In this document: piece by piece, positions 8,239 to 16,663 of the stretch
Layout: each line of letters opens with the position of its first letter
Numbering within the stretch: the stretch's first letter is position 1
Assembly: GCF_000308455.1 (NCBI RefSeq)
Contig: NZ_BAFP01000089.1
Span: forward strand, 1 to 64,000
Direction of reading: 5' to 3'
Length of the DNA: 64,000 nt
DNA from: Nocardia abscessus NBRC 100374
Lineage (GTDB): Bacteria > Actinomycetota > Actinomycetes > Mycobacteriales > Mycobacteriaceae
Made by a program: the position numbers and the translations under genes
The notes under the pieces: model-generated
Database searches by the model: none
Seen by the model: the letters and a program-made list of their open reading frames with translations, nothing else
What the model was told of the DNA's origin: nothing

Positions 8239-11200
8239 CCGCGACCAGCTGACTCCAGCTCGTCCGCGTCCCTTCCCGAGCCGCCTCGGCGAACCCCGCG
8301 TCGCCGAGGCGCTCGCGCGTGGCCTGCTCGATCCGCCCCGCATCCGGTTGGGAACGATCCGGCAGACCGCGCAGGCCGGCGCTCGCCGCGAGCAGCCGCG
8401 CGGCTTGCTCGTACTGTCGGTGACGCAGCGCCAGGTCCGCGATCCCGACGAGCACCTGGGCGATCAGGGGCGCATGCCCCGCCTCGGAGGCCGCCTCGAA
8501 GGCCGCGATGCGGTGTTCGCGGGCCTCGTCGAGATCCTCGGCGAGGTATCCGAGTTGGTCTCGTATCGCCGCGCGGACGTTCGCCCGCTCGGCGTCCTCG
8601 CCCAGGATGGTCTTCGCGACGTCGAGTTGCCGGTGCGCCTGCTCGGCATCGCCGCGCCAGCGCGCGAGTTCCGCCTTCGTCAGTTCCAGCTCGGCCAGTG
8701 CGTTCGGCCAGGCGACTCGCCGCGCGCACCGTTGCGCCTCGGCCATGGCGGCCACGCTCGACTCCGCATCGCCCGCCAGCCAGTACAACTGGGCCTGCCG
8801 CGACCGCATCGGCACGACGTCCTCGATGGCACCGACCTCGGTGACGACCGCGATCGCCTGTTCGTAGTGCTCGCAGGCACCGGCGAACTCGCCGCGCATG
8901 GCGATTCGGTTCGCCAGCTCGATCTGGGCGAACGAAATTCCCCACCGTTCGCCGAGCGCGCGAAACTCCGTCAGCGCCGTCTCGAGGCATGTGTCCGCAT
9001 CCCGGCCGTCGTGACCGAGCTGAATCCGCGTCTTGCCGAGGTGCAGCCGGGCCAGCGCGCGTACCCAAGGGTCGTCGTCGTCCAGCAGTGATTCCCACGC
9101 GGGCAACAACGCGTCCGGGCCGTGCAGCAGGCGTTCCAGTGGGGCGATGAACCTCAGCACCGGGTGACGCTTCTGAACATGCCGGCTGATGTCGTAAGCC
9201 TTCTGGATCCACTCCTGCGCGTGGTACTCGTCACCCTGCCGTCCGGAGGCCACGAACTGTACGACGAACGCGTACACCATGGCCCGGATCTCGTCGGCTA
9301 CCTCGCCCGGCAGGGCGGCGGCCGCCATGATCAGCTCGTTGCCCTCGGCCTTGTGACCGCCGAGCCACCAGTACCAGCCCGCGGCCGCGGCCAGGCGCAT
9401 CGCCGCGTCTGCCTCGCGGGCCGCGAGCGCACCGCGCATCGCGGCAGCGATGTTGTCGTGCTCGGCCTCGAGCGTGGCGAGCCATTCCAGTTGCTCGGCG
9501 CGGCGAAGATGCGGGTCCGCGGTTTCGGCGAGTTCGGTGAAATGCGCGAGATGCGCACGGCGCGCCGGATCCGATTCACCCGCCTCCGCGAGACGCTGCT
9601 CGGCGTACTCCTTGATCGTGCCGAGCATCCGGTAGCGCGGCGCCCGCTCGCCCTCGGTGACCACCAGCGATTTCTCACTGAGCGCGGTCAGCAACTCGAG
9701 CACCTGATCCGTTTCGACCGCATCGCCCGCGCAGACCCGCTCGGCTGCTTCCAGGCTCGCCCCGCCCGAGAACACCGAGAGCCTGCGCAGGACCGTCCGT
9801 TCGGCGTCGGTCAGCAACTCCCAGCTCCAGTCGACCACCGCGCGCAGGGTCCGGTGCCGCGGCAGCGCGGTACGGCTGCCGCCGGTCAGGAGGCGGAACC
9901 GGTCGTCGAGACGGTGGGCGAGCTGATCGAGGGACATGGTGCGCAACCTGGCCGCGGCCAGTTCGATCGCCAGTGGCATCCCGTCCAGCGCCCGGCAGAC
10001 GCGCGCCATCGTCGCCAACGCGGGGGTGTCGACCACGAGATCCTTGCGCACCGCGCCGGCCCGGTCCCGCAGCAGCTGGACAGCCGGTGAGGACTCGATC
10101 TCGCCGGGGACGGCGTCCCCCTTCGGCAAGGCCAGCGGCACAACCGGCCACAGTGCCTCGCCGGTGATGCCGAGGGGTTCCCGGCTCGTCGCGAGGATCC
10201 GCAGCCGTCGGCATTCTCCGAGCACTCGATGGGCGAAGGTCGCCGCGGACTCGATCACGTGCTCGCAGTTGTCCAGAATCAGCAGCATGGCGCGCTCGCG
10301 GATCGCGGCCACGACCCGATCCGTCGGCTCCGCGTCCGGCGCCTCGCCGAGCAGCGCATCGCGCAGTTTGAGCGCGGCGAGCGTCGCTTGCGCGACGTCA
10401 CCGTCGGCGCCGATAGCCGCGAGTTCCACCATCCAGACTCCGTCCGGCAGGTCGCCGAGCAACGTGCGCCCGGTTTCCGTGGCCAGTCTGGTCTTTCCCG
10501 AGCCGCCCGGACCGATCAGGGTGGTGAGCCGATGTTCGGCGTTCAGTTCGCCGACCGCGGCGATATCGGCGTCCTTGCCGACGAAGCTGGTCAGCTCCGC
10601 ACGCAAGTTGGTCTTCCGGTTCTCCTCCCGCCGTCCCAGCTCGCCGCGCAGCAGCGCGACGTGCAATGCGGACAGCTCTGGTGACGGGTCGACGCCCAGT
10701 TCGTCGGCCAGGGTCTCTCTCGTGCGCTCGTACACGAGCATCGCCTCGGTGTCGCGACCGGTCGCGACGAGGGCTCGCATCAGCGCGGCGACCAGCCGTT
10801 CCCGCACCGGATGCGCGGCCACCAGGTCGGTCAGTTCCGTCACCAGCTCCGCGCCGTGGCCGAGGCTGATCTCGGCATCGAACCGGTCCTCCATGGCGGT
10901 CAGGCGTAGCCCCTCGAGCCGGGTGACCGCCGCGTCGAACGCCGCACTGTCCTGCAGACCGATGTCCTGCATGGCCGCGCCACGCCACAGTGCGAGGGCC
11001 TCGCGCAGCAGCCGTACCCCCCGTGGATCCTCGTCATTGCGAGCCCGGGCGACGAGGCGTTCGAACCGAACGGCGTCGACAGCGTCGGGTTCCACCTTCA
11101 ACCGGTAGCCGTCCGCCTGCCCCTCGACCACCCCTTCCGGCAGGGCCTTCCGCAGCCGCGAAACCAAGCGTTGCAAGGCATTCGCCGCATCGGAGGGAGG

Positions 11201-11386
11201 TTGTTCACCCCAGATCCAGTCGATGAGAGTCGCCTTCGGGACCGCGTGACCCGGTTCGAGCGCGAGGGCGGCCAACAGCCCGCGCAGCCGCGCGCCCGGC
11301 ACGTCGGTGAAAACCCCGTCGTCCGCGCGAAGCTCGAATGGTCCAAGAATCCCGATCTGCACCCGGCTGATCTTGCCATGGGCCAT
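8222..11386 (-). CDS. BTAD/AfsR-like activator with NB-ARC ATPase and TPR region
   Basis: 1054 residues from ATG 11386; GTG 11362, giving the typical VQIGILGPFELR start, is also possible. Residues 1-100 are a winged-helix OmpR-like DNA-binding domain. Residues 100-250 are the bacterial transcriptional activation domain. The NB-ARC ATPase follows, with Walker A GPGGSGKTRLATETGR and Walker B MLLILDNCEHV. The remaining half is a helical TPR-like region. It sits between two operons whose promoters share 11-bp-spaced heptads and is the natural candidate to bind them. ATP and ligand binding to the C-terminal half would gate activation, as in AfsR and related proteins. Confidence 0.93.
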   Translation of the reverse strand: MAHGKISRVQIGILGPFELRADDGVFTDVPGARLRGLLAALALEPGHAVPKATLIDWIWGEQPPSDAANALQRLVSRLRKALPEGVVEGQADGYRLKVEPDAVDAVRFERLVARARNDEDPRGVRLLREALALWRGAAMQDIGLQDSAAFDAAVTRLEGLRLTAMEDRFDAEISLGHGAELVTELTDLVAAHPVRERLVAALMRALVATGRDTEAMLVYERTRETLADELGVDPSPELSALHVALLRGELGRREENRKTNLRAELTSFVGKDADIAAVGELNAEHRLTTLIGPGGSGKTRLATETGRTLLGDLPDGVWMVELAAIGADGDVAQATLAALKLRDALLGEAPDAEPTDRVVAAIRERAMLLILDNCEHVIESAATFAHRVLGECRRLRILATSREPLGITGEALWPVVPLALPKGDAVPGEIESSPAVQLLRDRAGAVRKDLVVDTPALATMARVCRALDGMPLAIELAAARLRTMSLDQLAHRLDDRFRLLTGGSRTALPRHRTLRAVVDWSWELLTDAERTVLRRLSVFSGGASLEAAERVCAGDAVETDQVLELLTALSEKSLVVTEGERAPRYRMLGTIKEYAEQRLAEAGESDPARRAHLAHFTELAETADPHLRRAEQLEWLATLEAEHDNIAAAMRGALAAREADAAMRLAAAAGWYWWLGGHKAEGNELIMAAAALPGEVADEIRAMVYAFVVQFVASGRQGDEYHAQEWIQKAYDISRHVQKRHPVLRFIAPLERLLHGPDALLPAWESLLDDDDPWVRALARLHLGKTRIQLGHDGRDADTCLETALTEFRALGERWGISFAQIELANRIAMRGEFAGACEHYEQAIAVVTEVGAIEDVVPMRSRQAQLYWLAGDAESSVAAMAEAQRCARRVAWPNALAELELTKAELARWRGDAEQAHRQLDVAKTILGEDAERANVRAAIRDQLGYLAEDLDEAREHRIAAFEAASEAGHAPLIAQVLVGIADLALRHRQYEQAARLLAASAGLRGLPDRSQPDAGRIEQATRERLGDAGFAEAAREGTRTSWSQLVAVTLAS

Positions 11387-11498
11387 GAGCAGGCTTTCGG
11401 CTGCTGACCGGGCGCAGAAGGTCGCCGAGGCGCCGGCCTGTGGGCTGGTACGAGCAGATCGTCGTGACGCGGGGCCGGCCATGGCCGCGCCGGGGTCG

Positions 11499-11543
11499 GT
11501 GTCAGAGCCGTGTCAGTCGTGTGTCAGGCCTGTCGGCGACTGT
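11499..11543 (+). promoter_or_regulatory. Three perfect GTGTCAG heptads and -10 of the P450 operon
   Basis: GTGTCAG occurs at 11499, 11510 and 11521, each separated by 4 bases (11-bp period, one helical turn). Ten bases after the last repeat is GACTGT (11538-11543), matching the A and T of a weak -10 element. The geometry equals that before the exporter genes. A GAAAGG ribosome site follows at about 11562 and the P450 ATG at 11575. Confidence 0.75.
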
Positions 11544-11574
11544 GGTCGAAACAACCGCCACGAAAGGCAATCCG

Positions 11575-12801
11575 ATGACTCGAACGGTTCCCATTCCGCA
11601 CGGCCTCCCCATGGAGCGCGATGCGGGCCCCTTCGACCCGCCCCGCGAAATCACCCGGCTGCGCGAGGCTCATCCGGTCAGTCCGATGGCCTTCCCCGAT
11701 GGTCACGAGGGCTGGCTGGTCACCGGTTACGACGCGGTCCGTCGGCTCATGGCCGACACCCGGTTCAGCTCCCGCCAGGACATCGGCATTCTTCACGTGC
11801 CCTACGAGACCCCTGGCATGCCCGCCGCCACCGAACCGTCACCGCAGATCCCCGGCCTGTTCATCGCCATGGACCCGCCGGACCACACCCGGCTGCGGCG
11901 CAAGCTCACCGGCGCCTTCACCGTCCGACGCATGAAAATGCTCGAAGAGCACATCATCGAGATCACCGAGCGGCAACTGGACGAGATGGCGCGCCTGGCC
12001 CCGCCGGTCGACCTGGTCAAGGAGTTCGCGCTGCCGGTGCCGTCGCTGGTGATCTGCGAACTGCTCGGTGTCCCCTACGCGGACCGGGAGACCTTCCAGA
12101 TCAACTCCGCCAAGTTCTTGGTCAAGGACCAGCCGCTCGATGAGAAGATGGCCGCGTACGGCGCGATGACCACGTACCTGGCCGGACTGGTCACGCGCAA
12201 GCGCGCAGAACCGGGCGACGACATACTGTCCGACCTGGCCCGCCATGACGACCTCACCATCGAGGAGCTGACCGGCGTGGCCTTCCTGCTGCTGCTCGCG
12301 GGCCACGAGACCACCGCGAACATGCTGGCGCTGGGCACCTTCGCGCTCCTGGAGCACCCCGAGCAGCTGGCCGAACTGCGCGCCGACCCGGATCTGCTGC
12401 CGGATGCCGTCGAGGAACTCATGCGCTACCTGTCGGTTGCCGACATCTTCTATCGCTACGCCACGGAGGACATCGAACTCGGCGGCGAAACAATCGGCAA
12501 GGGATCGACCGTCGTGGTCTCACTGCTGGCCGCCAACCACGACCCCCGGCGCTTCGACAACCCCGACACCCTGGACATCCACCGCAAGGCCCGCGGCCAC
12601 CTGTCCTTCGGCCACGGCATCCACCAATGCCTCGGCCAGCAACTGGCCCGCATCGAAATGCGCGCAGGTTTCGCCGGACTGCTGCGTCGCTTCCCGACCC
12701 TCGAACTCGCCGTCCCCGCCGGTGAGGTGAAGCTCAGGACCGACATGAACATCTACGGCGTCCACGAACTGCCGGTCACCTGGACGGAAACGTCCCGGTG
12801 A
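11575..12801 (+). CDS. Cytochrome P450 (bacterial CYP105/107-like class)
   Basis: 408 residues, soluble. The I-helix oxygen-activation motif is LLAGHETTANML. The K-helix ExxR lies in VEELMRYLS. The haem loop is FGHGIHQCLGQQLARIE, with the proximal cysteine in HQC. ATG 11575 is chosen because it follows GAAAGG and the heptad promoter; longer in-frame ORF sequence upstream overlaps the regulatory repeats. A 3Fe-4S ferredoxin follows by 60 bases, forming a standard electron-transfer pair. It probably hydroxylates a secondary metabolite or xenobiotic. Confidence 0.93.
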   Translation: MTRTVPIPHGLPMERDAGPFDPPREITRLREAHPVSPMAFPDGHEGWLVTGYDAVRRLMADTRFSSRQDIGILHVPYETPGMPAATEPSPQIPGLFIAMDPPDHTRLRRKLTGAFTVRRMKMLEEHIIEITERQLDEMARLAPPVDLVKEFALPVPSLVICELLGVPYADRETFQINSAKFLVKDQPLDEKMAAYGAMTTYLAGLVTRKRAEPGDDILSDLARHDDLTIEELTGVAFLLLLAGHETTANMLALGTFALLEHPEQLAELRADPDLLPDAVEELMRYLSVADIFYRYATEDIELGGETIGKGSTVVVSLLAANHDPRRFDNPDTLDIHRKARGHLSFGHGIHQCLGQQLARIEMRAGFAGLLRRFPTLELAVPAGEVKLRTDMNIYGVHELPVTWTETSR

Positions 12802-12861
12802 AACCGTCGGCCGAGCGCGTCACCCATTCCCTATCCGTCGCTCATGAAAGGTGATAACGAA

Positions 12862-13062
12862 GTGCGAATCTCTGCGGATCGGGAGCGCTGTATCGGCGCG
12901 GGCATGTGCGCCCTTCTCGCGCCGGAGATCTTCGATCAGGACGAGGACGACGGCAGGGTGCGGTTGCTCGACCCACGACCGCAGCGCGGTCACTCGGCAG
13001 TGCGGGAGGCCTTGGATGCGTGCCCGTCCGGGGCACTCGAAATCGTTGAGTCCCAGGGGTAG
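12862..13062 (+). CDS. 3Fe-4S ferredoxin, P450 redox partner
   Basis: 66 residues from GTG 12862, chosen because AAAGGTGA sits just before it; ATG 12844 is an alternative giving 72. The cluster ligands are in RCIGAGMCALLAPEIF (C-x5-C) and the distal ACPSGAL. Ligand spacing with a non-cysteine in the third usual position is typical of single-cluster P450 ferredoxins. It passes electrons from a ferredoxin reductase to the upstream P450. No reductase gene is adjacent. Confidence 0.9.
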   Translation: MRISADRERCIGAGMCALLAPEIFDQDEDDGRVRLLDPRPQRGHSAVREALDACPSGALEIVESQG

Positions 13063-13092
13063 GTCGCGGGGCATGACGTCGTCGTAATTGTG

Positions 13093-13121
13093 TTGGCTCG
13101 GTGTGCGTGGGTTGTTACGGT
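13093..13121 (+). promoter_or_regulatory. Promoter for the MFS exporter leader
   Basis: TTGGCT (13093-13098) and TACGGT (13116-13121) are separated by 17 bases, a good sigma-70-type match. The predicted transcription start falls on or next to GTG 13128, so the leader peptide mRNA would be leaderless. Confidence 0.55.
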
Positions 13122-13127
13122 GTCGGC

Positions 13128-13157
13128 GTGAGTTCTCCGGAGGCGTCCAGACGGTAG
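13128..13157 (+). CDS. Putative leader peptide of the MFS exporter gene
   Basis: A nine-codon frame, (M)SSPEASRR, starts at GTG 13128 and stops at TAG 13155-13157. The stop touches the foot of a perfect 10-bp hairpin. Short leader frames ending at a hairpin are known to mediate antibiotic-dependent attenuation, including for related chloramphenicol exporters of Rhodococcus. Translation of this frame has not been shown; the inference rests on its promoter, position and hairpin. Confidence 0.45.
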   Translation: MSSPEASRR

Positions 13158-13182
13158 CCGCCCGGCCTGTGCGCCGGGCGGC
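13157..13182 (+). promoter_or_regulatory. Attenuator-like hairpin upstream of the MFS gene
   Basis: A perfect 10-bp inverted repeat GCCGCCCGGC / GCCGGGCGGC (13157-13166 and 13173-13182) with a 6-base loop starts at the leader stop codon. A ribosome stalled on the leader would disturb it. The remaining 170 bases up to the MFS start carry no other evident gene. Confidence 0.55.
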
Positions 13183-13351
13183 GTTGTGAGCGTGGTTCCC
13201 GCTGCTCGCCGAGCGGCTGGTGATGCTCGATATCTCGCAACGCCGGACGATGTCGATTTCTTGCTGTCGGGTGATGGATCGCCCGATTCCGCAACCAACT
13301 CGGGCGCCGTGCCGTGACCGTGGCGCCCTGTCTCCGGGAAGTTGTCTTCTT

Positions 13352-14551
13352 ATGCCCGTTGTGGTGTTCGTGCTGGCTGTCGCTGTCTTCGCGCAGGGCA
13401 CGTCCGAATTCATGGTGTCGGGATTGCTGGAGCAGATCGCGGCCGATTTCGGACTCTCGCTCGGTACTGCTGGTTTGCTGACCTCGTTGTTCGCGGTCGG
13501 CATGGTGTTCGGTGCGCCAGTGCTGGCGGTGGCGGCGGGCCGGCTGCCGGTCAGGTATTCGGTCGCGGCGTTCTTGGCGTTGTTCTGTGCCGCTCATGTC
13601 ATCGGTGCTGTCGCCACCGGATTCGCGCTCTTGCTGGTGACTCGGGTCGTCGCGGCGGTCGCCAACGCCGGGTTCTTGGCGATCGCGCTGGCCGCGCTGC
13701 CGCGATTGGTCAGCTCGGCCGCGATCGGACGCGCGACCTCCGTGGTGGTGTCCGGGGTTACGGTGGCCTGCATTGCCGGTGTTCCCGCAGGCACACTGCT
13801 GGGGCAGCTCTGGGGATGGCGTTCCGCGTTCTGGGCGGTGGCCGTCGTCAGCATCGCAGCGCTCATACCGGTGTGGGTGATGGTCGGCCGCGACGTGAGC
13901 GAGGGTGATCGGCCCGGCGAGCGGCAACTGTCGATGCGAAGCGAATGGGCAGTAGTGGGCCAGCGGCCGGTCCTGGTCGCCGTTGTGGCCGGGATCCTCG
14001 TCAATGCCGCGACATTCGCCGGGTTCACCTACCTCGGCACGATCACTGCCGGCGTCCCGGGGGCGGGCACGCGGTGGGTTCCGCTGGCGCTGGCCCTGTT
14101 CGGTGTCGGCTCATTCGCCGGGTCGACGCTCACCGGCCGCTACAGCGACCGTCACCGCCGACGGATCATCACCGCCGGAACGGCGGTACTCGTCGGAGTG
14201 TGGTTGCTGGCAGCTGTGACCACGCACACGCTGATCGGGGTGCTGATCATGGCGGCGGTGACGGGTGCGGTCGCGTTCGGCGTCGGGTCGACCCTGATCG
14301 CGACGGTCGTGCAGACCGCCGCACCAACGGCACCACGTATCGCCGGCGCTGTGGCGACTACCGCCTTCAATATCGGTGCCGTGCTCGGTCCCGCCGTCGC
14401 CGGTCTCGTCGTGGACCGCACCGGTCATCCCGCCACGGCGCTGTGGTGCGGCACCGCCTTCACGACCGCTGCGGTGGGTGTCGTTCTGGTGGGGCACCGT
14501 CAGCGCACCACGAGCCCGGTCGAGCAGGTGCGCGCGTCCGACCTGGGATAG
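13352..14551 (+). CDS. MFS drug exporter, Cmx/CmlR chloramphenicol-resistance type
   Basis: 399 residues with twelve predicted membrane helices. The first helix contains AVFAQGTSEFMVSGLLEQIA, a near-diagnostic sequence of the Cmx/Cml chloramphenicol efflux branch. Motif A-like VRYSVAAFLAL and the second-half GRYSDRHRRR loop are seen. ATG 13352 is used because the in-frame upstream sequence is arginine- and proline-rich and belongs to the untranslated leader. It is convergent with the DUF1206 gene. The likely role is proton-driven export of phenicol-like drugs, controlled by the leader described upstream. Confidence 0.88.
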   Translation: MPVVVFVLAVAVFAQGTSEFMVSGLLEQIAADFGLSLGTAGLLTSLFAVGMVFGAPVLAVAAGRLPVRYSVAAFLALFCAAHVIGAVATGFALLLVTRVVAAVANAGFLAIALAALPRLVSSAAIGRATSVVVSGVTVACIAGVPAGTLLGQLWGWRSAFWAVAVVSIAALIPVWVMVGRDVSEGDRPGERQLSMRSEWAVVGQRPVLVAVVAGILVNAATFAGFTYLGTITAGVPGAGTRWVPLALALFGVGSFAGSTLTGRYSDRHRRRIITAGTAVLVGVWLLAAVTTHTLIGVLIMAAVTGAVAFGVGSTLIATVVQTAAPTAPRIAGAVATTAFNIGAVLGPAVAGLVVDRTGHPATALWCGTAFTTAAVGVVLVGHRQRTTSPVEQVRASDLG

Positions 14552-14575
14552 CGGAGCCGATCGGCGCCATCCGAA

Positions 14576-15517
14576 TCACACCGGGACACCGCCGTAGGTC
14601 CGCCGGTATCTCGCTTGGAGGAACGACAGGACGCCGAAGGCCATCAGGCCGAGAGATACCACGATGAGCAGCCAAGGCCCCAAGGCGCTGTCGGCGAAGT
14701 CGTGCAGTACGGCGTCGACCCCCTTGGCATTCGCCGGCTCGTAGTCAGCGGCCGCCACCACTGTGGCGAGTCCGATGCCCACGACGATCACGCCCCGTGC
14801 CAGATAACCGAACCGGCCCAACCAGATCACGCTGTCGCGCGACGCCTGGGTCATCCAGCCCATCCGCAGGTCATCGACGAAGGCGAGACGAAGCCCGCGC
14901 AGGGTTATCAGCACGCCCAGGGCAAGAACGGCCAGGCCGATCAGGAGAACCACCACCTGTCCCCCGTCCCAGCCGAGTATGCGGGCCGTCACGTCGCGTG
15001 CGACGGCGTCGCTGGGCTGCGGCGACCGGCCGTCGACGACGAACCGAAGGACCACGAAGAACGCTACGGCGTAGAAGAGCCCGAGAGCTGAGGCGCGCAG
15101 CCGAAGTCCGTTCGGACTTCCCGCGGGCACGGTAGCGGCCTGCGCCAGCCGCCAAGCCGCCAAGGCGGCGAATCCGAGGGCCAGGATCCACAGCAGTAGA
15201 TAACCCAGCGGCTCACCGGCGAGCGCGGCGAGCGCCCCGCCCGCGTTCGGCTCGTGCTGCGCGGTGCCGACAGCCAGCATGAACGCGAGAATGCCGATCA
15301 CGATGTAGGCGATACCGCGTGCGATGAAGCCGAATCGCGCTGCCCCGGCGAGCCCCCCGGACCCCGCAGACCTGCGCGACACCCGACTGTCACGCCGACG
15401 CCACCGGCCGCCGTACCGGCTCCGCCACCGACTGCCGTAGCCCCCGCGCCACCGGCGGCGTCCTACTCCGCCGGTACGGCGCCATCGATACCTAGGAGCA
15501 CTTCGAAACAAGCTCAT
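14576..15517 (-). CDS. DUF1206 membrane protein with arginine-rich N-terminus
   Basis: 313 residues. Three repeats of a two-helix unit characterise DUF1206: AARFGFIARGIAYIVIGILA, then the central pair, then LGRFGYLARGVIVVGIGLA. About 40 residues before the first repeat are unusually rich in arginine, glycine and tryptophan, forming a highly basic cytoplasmic tail. ATG 15517 follows GAGAGG by eight bases and is preferred over GTG 15526. The function of the family is unknown. It is divergent from a TetR gene. Confidence 0.85.
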   Translation of the reverse strand: MSLFRSAPRYRWRRTGGVGRRRWRGGYGSRWRSRYGGRWRRRDSRVSRRSAGSGGLAGAARFGFIARGIAYIVIGILAFMLAVGTAQHEPNAGGALAALAGEPLGYLLLWILALGFAALAAWRLAQAATVPAGSPNGLRLRASALGLFYAVAFFVVLRFVVDGRSPQPSDAVARDVTARILGWDGGQVVVLLIGLAVLALGVLITLRGLRLAFVDDLRMGWMTQASRDSVIWLGRFGYLARGVIVVGIGLATVVAAADYEPANAKGVDAVLHDFADSALGPWLLIVVSLGLMAFGVLSFLQARYRRTYGGVPV

Positions 15518-15719
15518 GATTCTCACCTCTCATGAACCCGTATTGCCCACTTCGGGTGGAATAACCGCGACGAGGTCGTCAATGGGCCTGCGCCGACTTC
15601 ACCGGACCGGCACCGCGACCGTGCGAATCCGGCTGCCGCGCCTACGAATCCGCGCCGCCGCAGTGATCGTGGCCCCACCTCGATGTTTGCGTCGGCGGCG
15701 CGACTTGCGGTCGGTAAGA

Positions 15720-15736
15720 TGAGCGTCGCTCACTTT
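15720..15736 (+). promoter_or_regulatory. Candidate TetR operator (TGAGCG-T-CGCTCA)
   Basis: The perfect palindrome TGAGCGTCGCTCA (15720-15732) lies 26 bases before the TetR start, between it and the divergent DUF1206 gene. Read on the other strand it gives AAAGTGAGCG, which resembles AAAAGTGAGCAC just after the same gene at 16403-16413. Confidence 0.45.
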
Positions 15737-15758
15737 GAATGATCAGCGGGAGGGCGCG

Positions 15759-16388
15759 ATGCCGCCGAAGGTTGTCGGTCAGCGCCGTCGTCCTACGCAG
15801 GAGCGTGCCAAGGCGACCAGGGAGCACATTCTGGATACGGCGGCGCGGTTGTTCGGGGAGCGCGGTATCGCCGATACCTCGACCAACCGGATCGCGGTGG
15901 AGGCCGGGGTCAGCATCGGCACGGTCTACCGGTACTTCGCTGATCGCGCTGTCCTGGTCGAGGAGTTGCTCGAGCGGTTGCTCGAGAACATCGAGCGGCG
16001 CTTCACGCAGCAGGTTTTCCATTTGTCGGAGAAATCCGTCCAGCAGATCGTCATCGACATCCTGCAGGTGATCACCGCGGAACTGGTCGCGAACGCGCAA
16101 TTGGTCCGTGCGCTGGTCGGCGGAGTGCAGTTCTACAGCAGTGGCATCCCCGAGTTCGAGCCGCGGCTGCGCCTGCTGGTCAAGGTGATGTTGATCCAGA
16201 TCCTCGGCCCGGGCGACGATCACGAGTACGACGTGATGACGTTCGTCATGATCAATACCGGCTTCGCGGCGGTCCTGCGCGCGTCGGCTCTGGATGTGGA
16301 CAGCCGTGCCCGCGCGGAGGCGATCGATATGACCGGACGGATGATCGGCGCCTGGATCGAGGCCGAAGCCAAGGCCACCGCCGTCTGA
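15759..16388 (+). CDS. TetR-family regulator
   Basis: 209 residues. The N-terminal helix-turn-helix is clear: ATREHILDTAARLFGERGI, then STNRIAVEAGVSIGTVYRYF. The C-terminal ligand domain has no assignable ligand. ATG 15759 follows GGGAGG; the longer frame from 15735 lacks a ribosome site. It is divergent from the DUF1206 gene, which it may control through the palindrome at 15720. Confidence 0.88.
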   Translation: MPPKVVGQRRRPTQERAKATREHILDTAARLFGERGIADTSTNRIAVEAGVSIGTVYRYFADRAVLVEELLERLLENIERRFTQQVFHLSEKSVQQIVIDILQVITAELVANAQLVRALVGGVQFYSSGIPEFEPRLRLLVKVMLIQILGPGDDHEYDVMTFVMINTGFAAVLRASALDVDSRARAEAIDMTGRMIGAWIEAEAKATAV

Positions 16389-16395
16389 GAGATGC

Positions 16396-16413
16396 GTGCT
16401 CAAAAGTGAGCAC
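16396..16413 (+). terminator. Short hairpin after the TetR gene
   Basis: GTGCTCA and TGAGCAC form a perfect 7-bp stem with a 4-base AAAG loop, 8 bases after the TetR stop. It may be a terminator. Because TGAGC/GCTCA also occurs in the palindrome upstream of the gene, it could instead be a second regulator site. Confidence 0.45.
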
Positions 16414-16663
16414 CTCCCCAGGTTTCGGTGCCGAATCACTCCTCGGGCCCGACTGTGCGTGCCCTATTCCTCCTGTTCGGCAGCTTATTTCGAGGGCATC
16501 CGCCACCTGCCGAAAGCGGAGTAGTAGTTGATCGTGAGCTCGGATTACCGTTGATGACGGAGTGAACAACCGGTAACGCCGAGGCGCCGCGTAGTTGCTC
16601 CACCCCGGAAGGGTTGAGCTTGGACGTGGCCGCGGCTGCGCGGTGACGAGGAGGTCACAGGTG

